DNA from: Eubacterium sp. ER2
Lineage (GTDB): Bacteria; Bacillota; Clostridia; Lachnospirales; Lachnospiraceae
Length of the DNA stretch: 60,134 nt
Direction: 5' to 3'
Assembly: GCF_000765215.1 (NCBI RefSeq)
Contig: NZ_JPJE01000033.1
Coordinates: forward strand, 1 to 60,134
Shown: piece after piece, positions 1 through 9,277 of the stretch
How the letters are laid out: each line of letters starts with the position of its first letter
Numbering within the stretch: the stretch's first letter is position 1
Made by a program: the position numbers and the translations under genes
The notes under the pieces: model-generated
What the model was told of the DNA's origin: nothing
Seen by the model: only the letters and a program-made list of their open reading frames with translations
Databases searched by the model: none

Positions 1-1
1 G

Positions 2-1057
2 AATGTTATGTTTGCAACCTGGAGTGAACAAGGCGGCCAGGACGATCTGGTATGGTATACAGGGCACAAGAATGCAGATGGGAACTGGGAGGCAGCGATA
101 GATATTCGGAATCATAAAACACCCGGGGCCTATAAAGTGGATGTATACTATACATTGGCCAATGGTGTCATGAAGAGCCTTGGTTCTGCGTTTTTTGAAG
201 TTTCTGGAGCGAGTTTGACTTCTGAAATATCAATCAAAGATTATAATGATGCAACAGGGAGTTTTACAGTAGTAGTTCCTGAACCGCAATCGGCCTCCGG
301 TGTTTCTTCTGTATTGGTACCGGTATGGTGTTCGGAAGATCAGAGTGACATATGTTGGTATAGCACAAAACATCAGTCAGATGGAACATATACAGTATCT
401 GTAGACCCAATAAATCATAAGTATAATTCTGGCTTATACAAGATACATGTATATGTAGTATCGAATAACGGAATACAACAAAATGTCGGAACTGCTTCTC
501 AGATGGTTAGCGCTACCCAATATTATACTATTATGGGAGATACTACAGTTACCATTGATCAGATGATGAGGTGTTTCGAATCCAGCGGACATGCATATCC
601 TTCAGCGGCTCTTGGAGTAGGAGGAGCATCTACCCTGGAACAGTTCTGCCTCTTGTATTTGGAAGAAGCACATGCTGAAGGGGTGCGTGCGGAGGTGGCT
701 TTTGCACAGGCAATGAAAGAAACAGGATGGCTTCAATATGGAGGAATTGTGCAGATTGACCAGTTTAATTTTGCGGGAATAGGTGCACTTGATGGTAATT
801 CGTCAGGAAACTGTGCCTCATTTCCTGATGTAAGAACTGGTATCAGAGCTCAAATTCAGCATTTGAAAGCATATGCTTCAAATGAAGCGTTGGTGAATGC
901 ACAGGTAGATCCAAGGTTTCATTTGGTTACCAGGGGCTCAGCACCTTATGTTGAGTGGCTTGGACAGAAGGAAAATCCTACAGGAGCAGGTTGGGCTACA
1001 AGTACCAATTATGGATATTCTATAGTTTCTATGATCAGACAAATTAAACTATTATAA
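2..1057 (+). CDS. Bsp-like-repeat cell-wall glucosaminidase, 5' partial
   Basis: This is the 3' part of a secreted wall hydrolase. The reading frame is open to the left edge, so the true start and signal peptide lie outside; the ATG at 8 is probably internal, because it falls inside a repeat (FATWSEQGGQDDLVWY). Two GBS-Bsp-like repeats are visible, each with a VWxxxxxQxDxxWY core followed by an NHK...G.Y.V.VY stretch. The C-terminal third (about residues 205-345 of the visible part) resembles a mannosyl-glycoprotein endo-beta-N-acetylglucosaminidase domain: FAQAMKETGWLQYGG holds the likely catalytic Glu and is followed by QFNFAGIGA. It probably cleaves the glycan backbone of peptidoglycan outside the cell. 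The same repeats occur in the L,D-transpeptidase at 9278. Family assignment is confident; the exact bond cut is inferred. Confidence 0.85.
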   Translation, partial: NVMFATWSEQGGQDDLVWYTGHKNADGNWEAAIDIRNHKTPGAYKVDVYYTLANGVMKSLGSAFFEVSGASLTSEISIKDYNDATGSFTVVVPEPQSASGVSSVLVPVWCSEDQSDICWYSTKHQSDGTYTVSVDPINHKYNSGLYKIHVYVVSNNGIQQNVGTASQMVSATQYYTIMGDTTVTIDQMMRCFESSGHAYPSAALGVGGASTLEQFCLLYLEEAHAEGVRAEVAFAQAMKETGWLQYGGIVQIDQFNFAGIGALDGNSSGNCASFPDVRTGIRAQIQHLKAYASNEALVNAQVDPRFHLVTRGSAPYVEWLGQKENPTGAGWATSTNYGYSIVSMIRQIKLL

Positions 1058-1309
1058 AACGGTTAGTGAAAAAAACGAAAAACAACAAAACAGGAGAGAT
1101 GAAGACATTTTCTTTAAGTTTTGTTATTTTTCTCATGAAAATGAATTATTATATTTAATGGCCTTTGCGATTAAAGGAGAAATTGCTTGTAAAAGGCTTG
1201 CTTATTGGAGGATGTGCAAGAAAGCCCCTCTTAGTTATTCATTTGGACTTTGCAACTATTGATTAGTAGTCATTAGAGATTACAGTATTATTATACTAGG
1301 AGACGTAAT

Positions 1310-3499
1310 TTGTTGGATATCTATCGTGAGAATATAAGAAAAAAGCTAAACAAAAAAGATATTTTTGAGGCGTTAATAATTGGGTTTCTTTTTTCTATTT
1401 TAGTACTTTTCGTTTATAAAATAGGTAGAAATACTGATTTTTTCTTCTATAATAATGAAGAAGGCATTACTTTAAACAGAACAATAGAATTGTTTTGCCA
1501 ATACAGAAAGTCGAGCTTTTTTCTTGGTATAATTGGATGTTGGGCCTTTTTTTCAATAGGATACTTTTTTTTGAACAATCTAAATAAAAAATATTTTGAG
1601 ATTATATATAAATACCGCTATGTTATTGCTATATTATTTTTAGCAGGAGGTGTTCTTTTTGAGATAAGCGGCTCGTCAATAAGCAGTTTATGTAGTGCAT
1701 TAGGTGTTGATGTGACACAAAGCGGACTTATGTTTCGTGTGCCTAATCCATATAGGAGTGATGAGTTTGGCTTAAATACAATATTTGCAATTGCACAAGG
1801 GAAAAATCCAGGAGAGAGCTATCCATATATAAGTAATATTGTGCGTGGTACAACTACAGATATGTATATTGTATACGGACAACCTGTAAAGGATATAGGA
1901 ATTCTGTTTCGCCCCTTTCATTGGGGGTATTTGTTGTTTGGCAGCGAGAAAGGATTGGCCTTTTTTTGGTGCGGACGTCTCATATTTTTATTTATGATGA
2001 GCTTCGAGTTTGGCAGAATTTTTTTGAGAAACAAAAAGAAGATAGCAATAGTTTATGCTATTTTTATTGCTATGTCTCCGGTACTCCAGTGGTGGTTTGC
2101 TATTAATGGGTTGGCGGAAATGCTAATATTTGGACAATTATGTTCAATAATGTTATATTTGTTTATGAGAACAACTGTTGTTTGGAAAAGAACGATTTAT
2201 TCATTTGTTTTTTTCTGGTCTGGATGTGTATATATATTATTGTTTTATCCTGCATGGCAAGTTGTTTTTGGATATGTCTATTTAGGGATTTTCATTTGGA
2301 TTGTTTTGGAAAATCGGACACAGTTTGTTTGGAGATGGAAAACAGATATTATATCCATCCTTATTCCAGCCCTTTGTTGTGGGGGACTACTACTTTTTTT
2401 GGTTTGTAGATCTTGGGACACTATTCAATCTGTAATGAATACAGTCTATCCTGGAAATAGAATTGATACGAATAAATTAGAGATATGGAAGCTTTTTGGT
2501 GGGGCATATAATGTGTACTTGGCGTTGACAGATTCGCAAATGGTTATGCCATGGGGGTTTATAGATTTATTTCCGTTAGGCGTTATTTTTGCGGGATATG
2601 TGCTGTTTAAAAAGCGTAAAAGGGATAGGATGTTAATAATAATGTTAGTTATAGATTTGATTTTAATCATCTTTTTTACGCTTCCGGTTCCTGAGATTCT
2701 GTTGAAAATAACTTTACTCTCTTTGACAACTTGTGATCGTGCATTGATTTCAATTCAGTTTTTTAATATCATTCTTCTGTATAGAGCTGTGAGTCTTTTA
2801 GACGATGAGATTAAAACTGGAAAGATAATAATAGGATCGGTAATTTATGCAGGAGTAGTAGTGTTGATTTTTACAGGAACTATGGATGATATTCCGCTTT
2901 CAACAGCTATGCAAGCGGGAATGTTTTTGATTTTATTTATTTTTTCAGTATTGTTCTGTAAAAGCCAAACAAAAAAAGGGGCAAGAATATTGATCGCATT
3001 TGCGATGATGGTGTTTTTGATCGCAGGAGGTCTTGTTAATCCGATTCAAAAAGGATTGCCGCTGTTGGAAAGAAGTAACATCCTTAGTGAAATTACGAAA
3101 ATAGTAGAGAAAGATAATAAGGCAAAGTGGATTTCGATTGACCTTCCTTACCCGGAGACGAATATTTCTCTACTTGCCGGGGCAAGTACAATAAATAGTA
3201 CCAATGTTTATCCGACTTTAGAAAGATGGGAGGAATTAGACTCAGATGGAATTTATACAGACATATATAATAGATATGCGCATATTACGATTGGCCTTGA
3301 GGCGGACGAAAAGACGAAATTTGAGCTGATTGCACCGGATTATTTTCTTATCAACCTTAATGTTGATGATTTGGAAAAGTTAGAGGTGAAATATATTTTA
3401 AGTAAGGAGGATCTTACAATATACTCTAATGATAACGTGCTTATAGAAAAAATAAAGGAAGTTGATGGATATTTTATTTATGAGATAAATTATCTATAA
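1310..3499 (+). CDS. Large polytopic membrane protein, putative GT-C-like glycosyltransferase
   Basis: A protein of about 729 residues with roughly a dozen hydrophobic segments between residues 20 and 570 and a soluble, probably extracytoplasmic C-terminal part (about 575-729). The first loop (about 140-210) is long and polar, as in GT-C glycosyltransferases and YfhO-like proteins, which take sugars from polyprenyl-phosphate donors outside the membrane. I recognise no named family with certainty. The TTG start at 1310 is chosen because an AGGAG site ends about 7 nt before it. The next gene encodes a GT2 of the polyprenyl-phosphate-sugar synthase type, the usual partner that makes such donors; this supports a role in decorating a surface polymer. 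The gene is markedly AT-rich with many ATA and TTT codons, unlike the second half of the window. Function is inferred. Confidence 0.7.
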   Translation: MLDIYRENIRKKLNKKDIFEALIIGFLFSILVLFVYKIGRNTDFFFYNNEEGITLNRTIELFCQYRKSSFFLGIIGCWAFFSIGYFFLNNLNKKYFEIIYKYRYVIAILFLAGGVLFEISGSSISSLCSALGVDVTQSGLMFRVPNPYRSDEFGLNTIFAIAQGKNPGESYPYISNIVRGTTTDMYIVYGQPVKDIGILFRPFHWGYLLFGSEKGLAFFWCGRLIFLFMMSFEFGRIFLRNKKKIAIVYAIFIAMSPVLQWWFAINGLAEMLIFGQLCSIMLYLFMRTTVVWKRTIYSFVFFWSGCVYILLFYPAWQVVFGYVYLGIFIWIVLENRTQFVWRWKTDIISILIPALCCGGLLLFLVCRSWDTIQSVMNTVYPGNRIDTNKLEIWKLFGGAYNVYLALTDSQMVMPWGFIDLFPLGVIFAGYVLFKKRKRDRMLIIMLVIDLILIIFFTLPVPEILLKITLLSLTTCDRALISIQFFNIILLYRAVSLLDDEIKTGKIIIGSVIYAGVVVLIFTGTMDDIPLSTAMQAGMFLILFIFSVLFCKSQTKKGARILIAFAMMVFLIAGGLVNPIQKGLPLLERSNILSEITKIVEKDNKAKWISIDLPYPETNISLLAGASTINSTNVYPTLERWEELDSDGIYTDIYNRYAHITIGLEADEKTKFELIAPDYFLINLNVDDLEKLEVKYILSKEDLTIYSNDNVLIEKIKEVDGYFIYEINYL

Positions 3500-3539
3500 T
3501 TAATACTTGTGTTGCAGATAAAGGAGGTAAAAACAAAAA

Positions 3540-4454
3540 ATGGATAAAATTGCTGTGTTAATTCCTTGTTACAACGAAAGTCAGACTATTGAGAAAGTTG
3601 TCAATGACTTTAAGAAAGTCTTACCTGAGGCAGTTATATACGTATATGATAATAACTCCACAGATGGAACGGATGAAATAGCAAAAAAGGCAGGAGCTAC
3701 TGTTAGATATGAGTATCAGCAGGGTAAGGGAAATGTTATTCGAAGAATGTTTCGTGATATTGATGCAGAATGCTATATTATGACGGATGGCGATGATACT
3801 TATCCTGCAGAATTTGCGCCAGAAATGGCTAGAAGAGTTCTTGAAAAGCAGGTGGATATGGTTGTGGGAGATCGGTTGTCATCAACATATTTTGTAGAGA
3901 ATAAAAGGCCCTTTCATAATTGGGGAAATTCGATTGTAAGAAAAAGTATCAATTTGTTGTTTAAGACAGATATTAAAGATATTATGACAGGCTACCGTGC
4001 TTTTAGTTATCAGTTTGTGAAAAGTTTTCCGGTTTTATCGAAAGGGTTTGAAATTGAGACGGAAATGAGTATTCATGCTGCAGATAAAAATATGTATGTA
4101 GATAATGTGGTGATTGAATACAGAGATAGACCGGAAGGGAGCGAATCTAAATTAAACACATATTCTGACGGAATCAAGGTGTTGGCTACAATTGTTAGAT
4201 TGTATAAAAACTATAAACCAATGGGCTTTTTTGGGATTTTATCACTAATCTTAGTTTTAGTGGCGGCAGTAATGTTCATTCCGATTTTGATAACTTATAT
4301 GCAAACAGGAATTGTTCCGAGATTTCCAACGTTAATTGTTAGTGGCTTTGTTATGCTGGCGGCCATACAATCTTTTTTTGCGGGAATGATTCTACAAACA
4401 ATTGCGCAAAAGAGTCGTCAGGACTTCGAAATACAATTGCATCATATAAAATAA
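3540..4454 (+). CDS. GT2 glycosyltransferase, polyprenyl-phosphate sugar synthase type
   Basis: A 304-residue family 2 glycosyltransferase. The N-terminal GT-A domain starts IAVLIPCYNES, carries YDNNSTDGT and a metal-binding DGDDTYP motif (about residue 83), and has the MTGYRAF segment common in DPM1/GtrB-like enzymes. Two C-terminal transmembrane helices (about 232-255 and 268-290) anchor it, as in bactoprenol glucosyl- or mannosyl-transferases. The likely reaction is transfer of a sugar from a nucleotide donor to undecaprenyl phosphate at the inner face of the membrane. A strong AAAGGAGG site precedes the ATG. It lies between the GT-C-like gene and the ABC exporter with short gaps, so it is probably in the same operon. 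The sugar cannot be read from sequence. Confidence 0.85.
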   Translation: MDKIAVLIPCYNESQTIEKVVNDFKKVLPEAVIYVYDNNSTDGTDEIAKKAGATVRYEYQQGKGNVIRRMFRDIDAECYIMTDGDDTYPAEFAPEMARRVLEKQVDMVVGDRLSSTYFVENKRPFHNWGNSIVRKSINLLFKTDIKDIMTGYRAFSYQFVKSFPVLSKGFEIETEMSIHAADKNMYVDNVVIEYRDRPEGSESKLNTYSDGIKVLATIVRLYKNYKPMGFFGILSLILVLVAAVMFIPILITYMQTGIVPRFPTLIVSGFVMLAAIQSFFAGMILQTIAQKSRQDFEIQLHHIK

Positions 4455-4479
4455 GTTATGTGTAAGTACGGAGGATTTC

Positions 4480-5256
4480 ATGTCTGTTTATATACAAAAT
4501 TTTATCAAATTCAGGCCATTGTTAAATGAGTTGATTTCGAGAGATATAAAAATAAAATACAGGAAGTCTGTTTTGGGAGTGTTGTGGACATTACTAAATC
4601 CGCTTTTGATGATGATCGTATTGTCTGTAGTTTTTTCAAATCTGTTCCGATTTGATGTTGAAAATTTCCCGCTATATTTGTTGAGTGGTCAGATTATTTT
4701 TAACTTCTATAACGATGCGACCTCTACGGCCATGTCAGCCATTGTAGGGAATGCTGCGCTGATCAAGAAAGTTTATGTGCCTAAATATTTATTTGTGATT
4801 TCCAGAGTTTTTTCAAGCTTCATTAATCTTATGGCATCTTTTACAGCATTGATGCTCGTTATGGTTGCTACAAGGGCAGAACTTCATTGGAGCGTAATAC
4901 TTTCAGTTATTCCTTTGTCCCTCTTGATGCTGCTTTCTCTGGGAATTGGCCTTATCCTGGCTGCGCTTACTGTGAAGTTTAGGGATATTATGCATCTTTA
5001 TTCAGTATTTACAACAGTGCTTTTATATCTTACTCCGGTCATTTATCCAATGTCCATCCTACCGGGCTGGTTAGAGAAGGTGGTGCTGTTAAACCCGTTG
5101 ACCAATATCCTGATGATGTTTAGGGATGTTATGATAAATGGGTTGATTTTTGATGTGTGGTCACTTGTTATTGCAATTGTTGAGACGGCTTTTTTCCTGG
5201 CATTGGGACTGTATGTTTTCTATAAAAATCAGGATCAGTTTATTTTGAATATTTAG
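4480..5256 (+). CDS. Polysaccharide ABC exporter, membrane permease (Wzm/TagG type)
   Basis: A 258-residue ABC-2 permease with six predicted membrane segments. The cytoplasmic N-terminus reads LISRDIKIKYRKSVLG and is followed by LGVLWTLLNPLL, the typical opening of Wzm/TagG/RfbA exporters of O-antigen, teichoic acid or capsular polymer. It pairs with the ATPase encoded only 15 bp downstream. The complex would flip or export an undecaprenyl-diphosphate-linked glycan. An ACGGAGGATT site sits at good distance before the ATG. The neighbouring glycosyltransferases fit a glycan substrate rather than a drug. Confidence 0.92.
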   Translation: MSVYIQNFIKFRPLLNELISRDIKIKYRKSVLGVLWTLLNPLLMMIVLSVVFSNLFRFDVENFPLYLLSGQIIFNFYNDATSTAMSAIVGNAALIKKVYVPKYLFVISRVFSSFINLMASFTALMLVMVATRAELHWSVILSVIPLSLLMLLSLGIGLILAALTVKFRDIMHLYSVFTTVLLYLTPVIYPMSILPGWLEKVVLLNPLTNILMMFRDVMINGLIFDVWSLVIAIVETAFFLALGLYVFYKNQDQFILNI

Positions 5257-5271
5257 ACAGTGGAGGCGAAT

Positions 5272-6006
5272 ATGGAAAACGATATTATTATAAAAGTCGA
5301 TCATGTGTCTATGAAGTTTAATCTGGCATCAGAGCGTTTTGACGGCTTTAAGGAATATGTGATAAGGAGTCTGAAAAAGCAGATAAAATATAATGAATTC
5401 TGGGCCCTAAAAGATGTTTCTTTTGACGTGTACCGCGGTGATTCGCTGGGGCTTATCGGTTTGAATGGAAGTGGGAAAAGCACAATGCTTAAAACCATTG
5501 CAGGAGTCCTTAAACCTACTATAGGAACTGTATCTGTCAGGGGAAATGTTGCGCCTTTGATCGAACTGGGAGCAGGATTTGATTTTGAATTGACTGCAAA
5601 AGAAAACATCTATCTGAACGGAGCTTTGTTGGGCCATTCCCGAGAAGTCATGCAGGAGCATTATAAAGATATTGTGGAATTCTCAGAATTGAGAGATTTT
5701 ATGGACGTCCCTGTGAAAAATTTTTCTTCAGGCATGGTTTCCAGATTGGCATTTGCTATTGCGACTATAGGTGTTCCGGATATTCTGATCGTAGACGAAG
5801 TATTATCAGTCGGCGATTTCCGGTTCCAACAGAAATGTGAAAAAAGGATACGGCATATGATGGAGCAGGGAGCAACAATCCTTTTTGTATCTCACAGTAT
5901 CCAACAGGTTAAGGATATATGCAATAAGGTTGTCTGGCTCGAGCATGGTGTTATGAAGCGCTTTGGTGATGCGTTGGAAATTTGTGAAGAATACAGCCAG
6001 ATATAG
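5272..6006 (+). CDS. Polysaccharide ABC exporter, ATP-binding protein (Wzt/TagH type)
   Basis: A 244-residue ATPase subunit for the exporter encoded just upstream. Walker A is GLNGSGKST, the signature region is NFSSGMVSRLAFA, Walker B is ILIVDEVLSVGD, and the switch His is in FVSHS. The N-terminus has the extended HVSMKFN...KEYVIRSLKK segment typical of TagH/Wzt proteins. The chain stops soon after the nucleotide-binding domain, so it lacks the C-terminal carbohydrate-binding domain that classical Wzt proteins use to recognise a capped O-antigen. A GTG at 5260 is in frame, but TGGAGG at 5261-5266 is correctly spaced for the ATG at 5272, which decides the start. Confidence 0.92.
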   Translation: MENDIIIKVDHVSMKFNLASERFDGFKEYVIRSLKKQIKYNEFWALKDVSFDVYRGDSLGLIGLNGSGKSTMLKTIAGVLKPTIGTVSVRGNVAPLIELGAGFDFELTAKENIYLNGALLGHSREVMQEHYKDIVEFSELRDFMDVPVKNFSSGMVSRLAFAIATIGVPDILIVDEVLSVGDFRFQQKCEKRIRHMMEQGATILFVSHSIQQVKDICNKVVWLEHGVMKRFGDALEICEEYSQI

Positions 6007-6037
6007 CAAAAGGGACCAGATGATTGAGAGGAAAGCA

Positions 6038-6640
6038 ATGAAGAAAATAAAAACAGTTATAGGCATAGTTGTAGTAATTGTGATAGCATTTTTATATGCT
6101 CATATAGGGAAGGTAAATCCTTTATACGACAGGAATCTGGATAACAGTGAATATATAGGGACCGGTGTTTTTGAAGACAAGATAGAGCAGACATTTATTT
6201 CTTCTGAAGAAACGCTGGATGGGATTACTGCAAAGTGTCAGTTACAGGGAGATGCAACAGGCTCTTCCATACTATTGACTTTAGTAGATGAAGAAACAGA
6301 TGAAGTCGTAGCAGAGTCTGAACTAAAAGCAGAAGATATAGAAAATAGTAAGTTTAACGAGTTCCCTTTTGAAACAGTGCATGGATGTAAAGGGAAGACG
6401 TATAGAGCAATCTTTGAAAGCGTCAATGAAGATGTGGAGAATACCAGAGGTATTGGACTGTTGTATGAACCTAAGACGGAAGATAATACCAGTCTTCAGA
6501 TAAATGGAGCGAATACAGATGGTACAATGATAATTAAAACAGTTACGGACAGATTTGACCTGGAAACATTCGGTGTGTTTCTGATTTTTGTTATATATAT
6601 TGTATTTTTCATGAAGTTCCTCTATAAACTATTCAGATAG
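6038..6640 (+). CDS. Uncharacterised membrane protein with ectodomain
   Basis: A protein of about 200 residues that I do not recognise. A basic MKKIK start is followed by a hydrophobic helix (about 5-22), then a polar, acidic domain of about 145 residues, probably outside the cell, and a second hydrophobic helix near the C-terminus (about 175-195) ending in KFLYKLFR. The middle domain looks beta-rich (FISSEETLDGITAKCQL, TYRAIFESVNED). The start at 6038 is chosen for the GAGAGGAAAG site; ATG 6020 is also possible, and frames further upstream would overlap the ATPase gene. The gene is 31 bp after the ATPase and 13 bp before a GT2 gene, so it is likely cotranscribed and may serve glycan export or assembly. 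Function unknown. Confidence 0.75.
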   Translation: MKKIKTVIGIVVVIVIAFLYAHIGKVNPLYDRNLDNSEYIGTGVFEDKIEQTFISSEETLDGITAKCQLQGDATGSSILLTLVDEETDEVVAESELKAEDIENSKFNEFPFETVHGCKGKTYRAIFESVNEDVENTRGIGLLYEPKTEDNTSLQINGANTDGTMIIKTVTDRFDLETFGVFLIFVIYIVFFMKFLYKLFR

Positions 6641-6653
6641 GGAGAGAAAAGCA

Positions 6654-9143
6654 ATGGGAATCAAATATTATATTGACGAAAAGAAGTATCGTGTTAAACC
6701 GCAAGAAAAGTATATACGCGTTAATGGATGGGCGTTTGATACTTTAGGAAAAGCATTGCATTATAAAGCCTTTATTAATGGAAAACCTGCGGACAAATTT
6801 AAGCTGAAGAGAATAGATAGAAAGGATGTAGAGAAGAAGTATCAAAAGTATAATGTGCCATGTGACAGCGGCTTCCATATTAAAAGCTATACAGATACAG
6901 CAGAAGTTCCAGAGACTTTTGAATTGTATGTATCAAATGGAGAAGAACGTAAGTGTATTGTCAAACTAAACAAGAAACAGTTGGCTAAAATTACAGATGA
7001 CAGTACAATATCATATAATATAGATTTGATTTACGTGCGTGATACTAAAGCGGAAATTACGGGATGGGCTTCTTCGGTTGATGGGGCAGAGGCGGTAAGT
7101 TTTGGCTTAATAGATGCTGAAGGAGGCGAAGTCGATTTTAAATTAAAAAAATTGAAAAGACCTGACTTGGTAGATGCTGGTCTGATTGAGGAAAAAGATA
7201 TTCTTTGTGGTTTCCGCATAGATTACTTTTATGATAAACAGGAAGAATTTTGCTTGTCTCTGGAGGATGGAAATAAGAAGAAGCATTTGATTTTTAATTT
7301 GGCTAATATCCGGAAAAAGCAGTCTCTGCGTGAAAAGGTTGGTTTTGTTAGAGCTGCATATAAATATGTAACTCCTGAATATGCTCAAAAGACTATTAAA
7401 TATGTGAAAAAGAATGGGTTTTCTCACCTGAAAGAGCATATTTTTATGAAAGTTATGCATGCAGGAAAATCATATGAGGAGTGGTTTGAAGAGAATAAGC
7501 CGACAAAGGAAGAGCTTGGGCGGCAGAGGGCGGAAGAGTTTGAGAAAGCCCCCCTGATCAGTATCATAGTTCCGACCTATAAAACTCCTATTCCCTATTT
7601 GCAAGAAATGATAGATTCTGTGTTGGCTCAGACATATGCAAAGTGGGAATTGTGTATTGCAGATGGCAGTGAAGGAGATAAAGAAGTTGAAAGTGAGCTT
7701 GAGAGATACGGCCAGAAAGATAACCGCATTAAATATCGGATCTTAGAAAAAAATCTTGGTATATCCGGTAATACAAATGGTGCGCTTGAGCTTGCAACAG
7801 GCGAATATATAGGTTTATTTGACCATGATGATATATTAGCGCCTAGTGCTTTATACGAAGTTGTTAAGTGCCTTCAGAAAAAGGATTACGATATTCTGTA
7901 TACAGACGAAGACAAGGTAGATGGTGATGGAAAAGAACATATGGATCCTAACTTTAAACCGGATTTTAGTATAGATCTTTTTAGAAGTCACAATTATATT
8001 ACGCATTTCTTTGTTGTAAAGAAAAAAATTGTTGATGAGATAGGCGGCTTTAGGAAGGAATTTGATGGATCTCAGGATTATGACCTTATGTTTCGCTGTA
8101 TAGAAAGGGCAGAGAGTATTAAGCATATTCCTATGATTTTGTATCATTGGAGAGTGCATATGAATTCGGTCGCAGGCGACCCTTCAAGCAAAATGTATGC
8201 ATATGAGGCCGGAAAAAGAGCAATAGAAGAACACTTAAAAAGAGTGGGAATAGATGCTACAGTGGAGCATGTAGGATTGTGGGGAATGTATCATGTAAGA
8301 TATAAAGTACACGGGGATCCTCTAGTATCTGTTGTTATTCCCAATAAGGATCATGTCAGTGACCTGAAAAAATGCATCCAGTCTCTGTATACAGTAAATC
8401 AATATAAGAACTTTGAAATTGTCATTGTAGAGAATAACAGTGAGGAGAAAGAGACCTTCACTTATTATGAGAGTCTGCAGAAAGAGCATGATAATATACG
8501 AGTTATAATGTGGAAAGGCGATTTCAATTATTCTGCAATCAATAACTATGGAGTAAAAGAGACAAAGGGAGAATATCTTCTGTTTCTGAATAATGATACA
8601 GAAGTAATTTCACCTGATGCAATCGAAGAGATGCTTGGCTGCTGTATGAGAGACGATGTGGGCGCCGTAGGAGCAAAGCTTCTCTATGAAGATGACACGG
8701 TACAGCACGCAGGCGTTGTAATTGGATTTGGAGGATATGCCGGACATGTAAATACCGGAATTGGACGGAATGACTATGGATACATGGTGAGAGCTCGTAT
8801 TAATTGCAATTATAGCGCGGTAACGGCGGCCTGCATGATGACTAAAAAGACTCTTTTTAATGAAGTAGGAGGTTTTGATGAACAGTTTGTTGTCGCCTGC
8901 AATGACGTGGATTACTGTCTCAAACTGAGAGAACTGAACAAATGGATTGTATTTGATGCATTTGCTGAGTGGTATCATTATGAGTCTAAATCCAGAGGGT
9001 ATGAGGATACCAGAGAAAAGCAGAAAAGATTTGATGGTGAGGTGGAAAAGTTCCAGAAAAAATGGAAGCGCATACTGGATGAAGGCGATCCTTTTTATAA
9101 TAGAAATTTCCCGATTACACAAGCGCCCTTTACCTTAGGATAA
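6654..9143 (+). CDS. Two-domain GT2 glycosyltransferase with duplicated N-terminal domain
   Basis: An 829-residue cytoplasmic-type protein. Residues 1-230 hold two related beta-rich units, each with a GWA motif (VNGWAFD, ITGWASS), a KLKRxD motif and a GF.I ending. Two GT-A domains follow: the first at about 298-530 (ISIIVPTYK; metal site FDHDD), the second at about 555-800 (VSVVIPNKD; metal site LNNDTEV, then GAVGAKLLYEDD). Such tandem GT2 proteins build alternating or branched surface glycans, including rhamnans and O-antigens, from nucleotide sugars. GGGAGAG precedes the start. It closes the first glycan operon; a stem-loop follows the stop. Donor and acceptor sugars are unknown. Confidence 0.88.
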   Translation: MGIKYYIDEKKYRVKPQEKYIRVNGWAFDTLGKALHYKAFINGKPADKFKLKRIDRKDVEKKYQKYNVPCDSGFHIKSYTDTAEVPETFELYVSNGEERKCIVKLNKKQLAKITDDSTISYNIDLIYVRDTKAEITGWASSVDGAEAVSFGLIDAEGGEVDFKLKKLKRPDLVDAGLIEEKDILCGFRIDYFYDKQEEFCLSLEDGNKKKHLIFNLANIRKKQSLREKVGFVRAAYKYVTPEYAQKTIKYVKKNGFSHLKEHIFMKVMHAGKSYEEWFEENKPTKEELGRQRAEEFEKAPLISIIVPTYKTPIPYLQEMIDSVLAQTYAKWELCIADGSEGDKEVESELERYGQKDNRIKYRILEKNLGISGNTNGALELATGEYIGLFDHDDILAPSALYEVVKCLQKKDYDILYTDEDKVDGDGKEHMDPNFKPDFSIDLFRSHNYITHFFVVKKKIVDEIGGFRKEFDGSQDYDLMFRCIERAESIKHIPMILYHWRVHMNSVAGDPSSKMYAYEAGKRAIEEHLKRVGIDATVEHVGLWGMYHVRYKVHGDPLVSVVIPNKDHVSDLKKCIQSLYTVNQYKNFEIVIVENNSEEKETFTYYESLQKEHDNIRVIMWKGDFNYSAINNYGVKETKGEYLLFLNNDTEVISPDAIEEMLGCCMRDDVGAVGAKLLYEDDTVQHAGVVIGFGGYAGHVNTGIGRNDYGYMVRARINCNYSAVTAACMMTKKTLFNEVGGFDEQFVVACNDVDYCLKLRELNKWIVFDAFAEWYHYESKSRGYEDTREKQKRFDGEVEKFQKKWKRILDEGDPFYNRNFPITQAPFTLG

Positions 9144-9159
9144 AAAAATTTTAATATAC

Positions 9160-9197
9160 TACTAAAATGAGCCTCATAATCGAGGCTCATTTTAGTA
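9160..9197 (+). terminator. Stem-loop terminator after the GT2 gene
   Basis: Perfect 16-bp inverted repeat (arms 9160-9175 and 9182-9197) with a 6-nt loop; the arm core is GAGCCTC/GAGGCTC. A-rich sequence lies on the left and TTTTAGTAATTTAT on the right, so it may act in both directions. It separates the glycan operon from the L,D-transpeptidase gene. Confidence 0.8.
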
Positions 9198-9213
9198 ATT
9201 TATACAAAAGTCT

Positions 9214-9241
9214 TTGCTTATCTATGGAAAAATGTTATCAT
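9214..9241 (+). promoter_or_regulatory. Probable sigma-A promoter for the L,D-transpeptidase gene
   Basis: TTGCTT (9214-9219), 16-bp spacer, TATCAT (9236-9241) preceded by TGT, which forms an extended -10. It lies just after the terminator and about 37 bp before the start codon. Confidence 0.55.
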
Positions 9242-9277
9242 AAAATTAATTACCGATTTCATCAGGGAGGGAAAGGA

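Noticed and set aside
1058-1309. Small gene or regulatory RNA in the AT-rich gap
   Set aside because: Short ATG frames lack good ribosome sites and no strong hairpin or clear promoter pair was found. Nothing is supported here beyond the AGGAG site of the next gene.
9167-9277. Upstream start for the L,D-transpeptidase gene
   Set aside because: The extension would begin inside the terminator stem and put 37 residues before a clear signal peptide. The GGGAGGG site fits ATG 9278.
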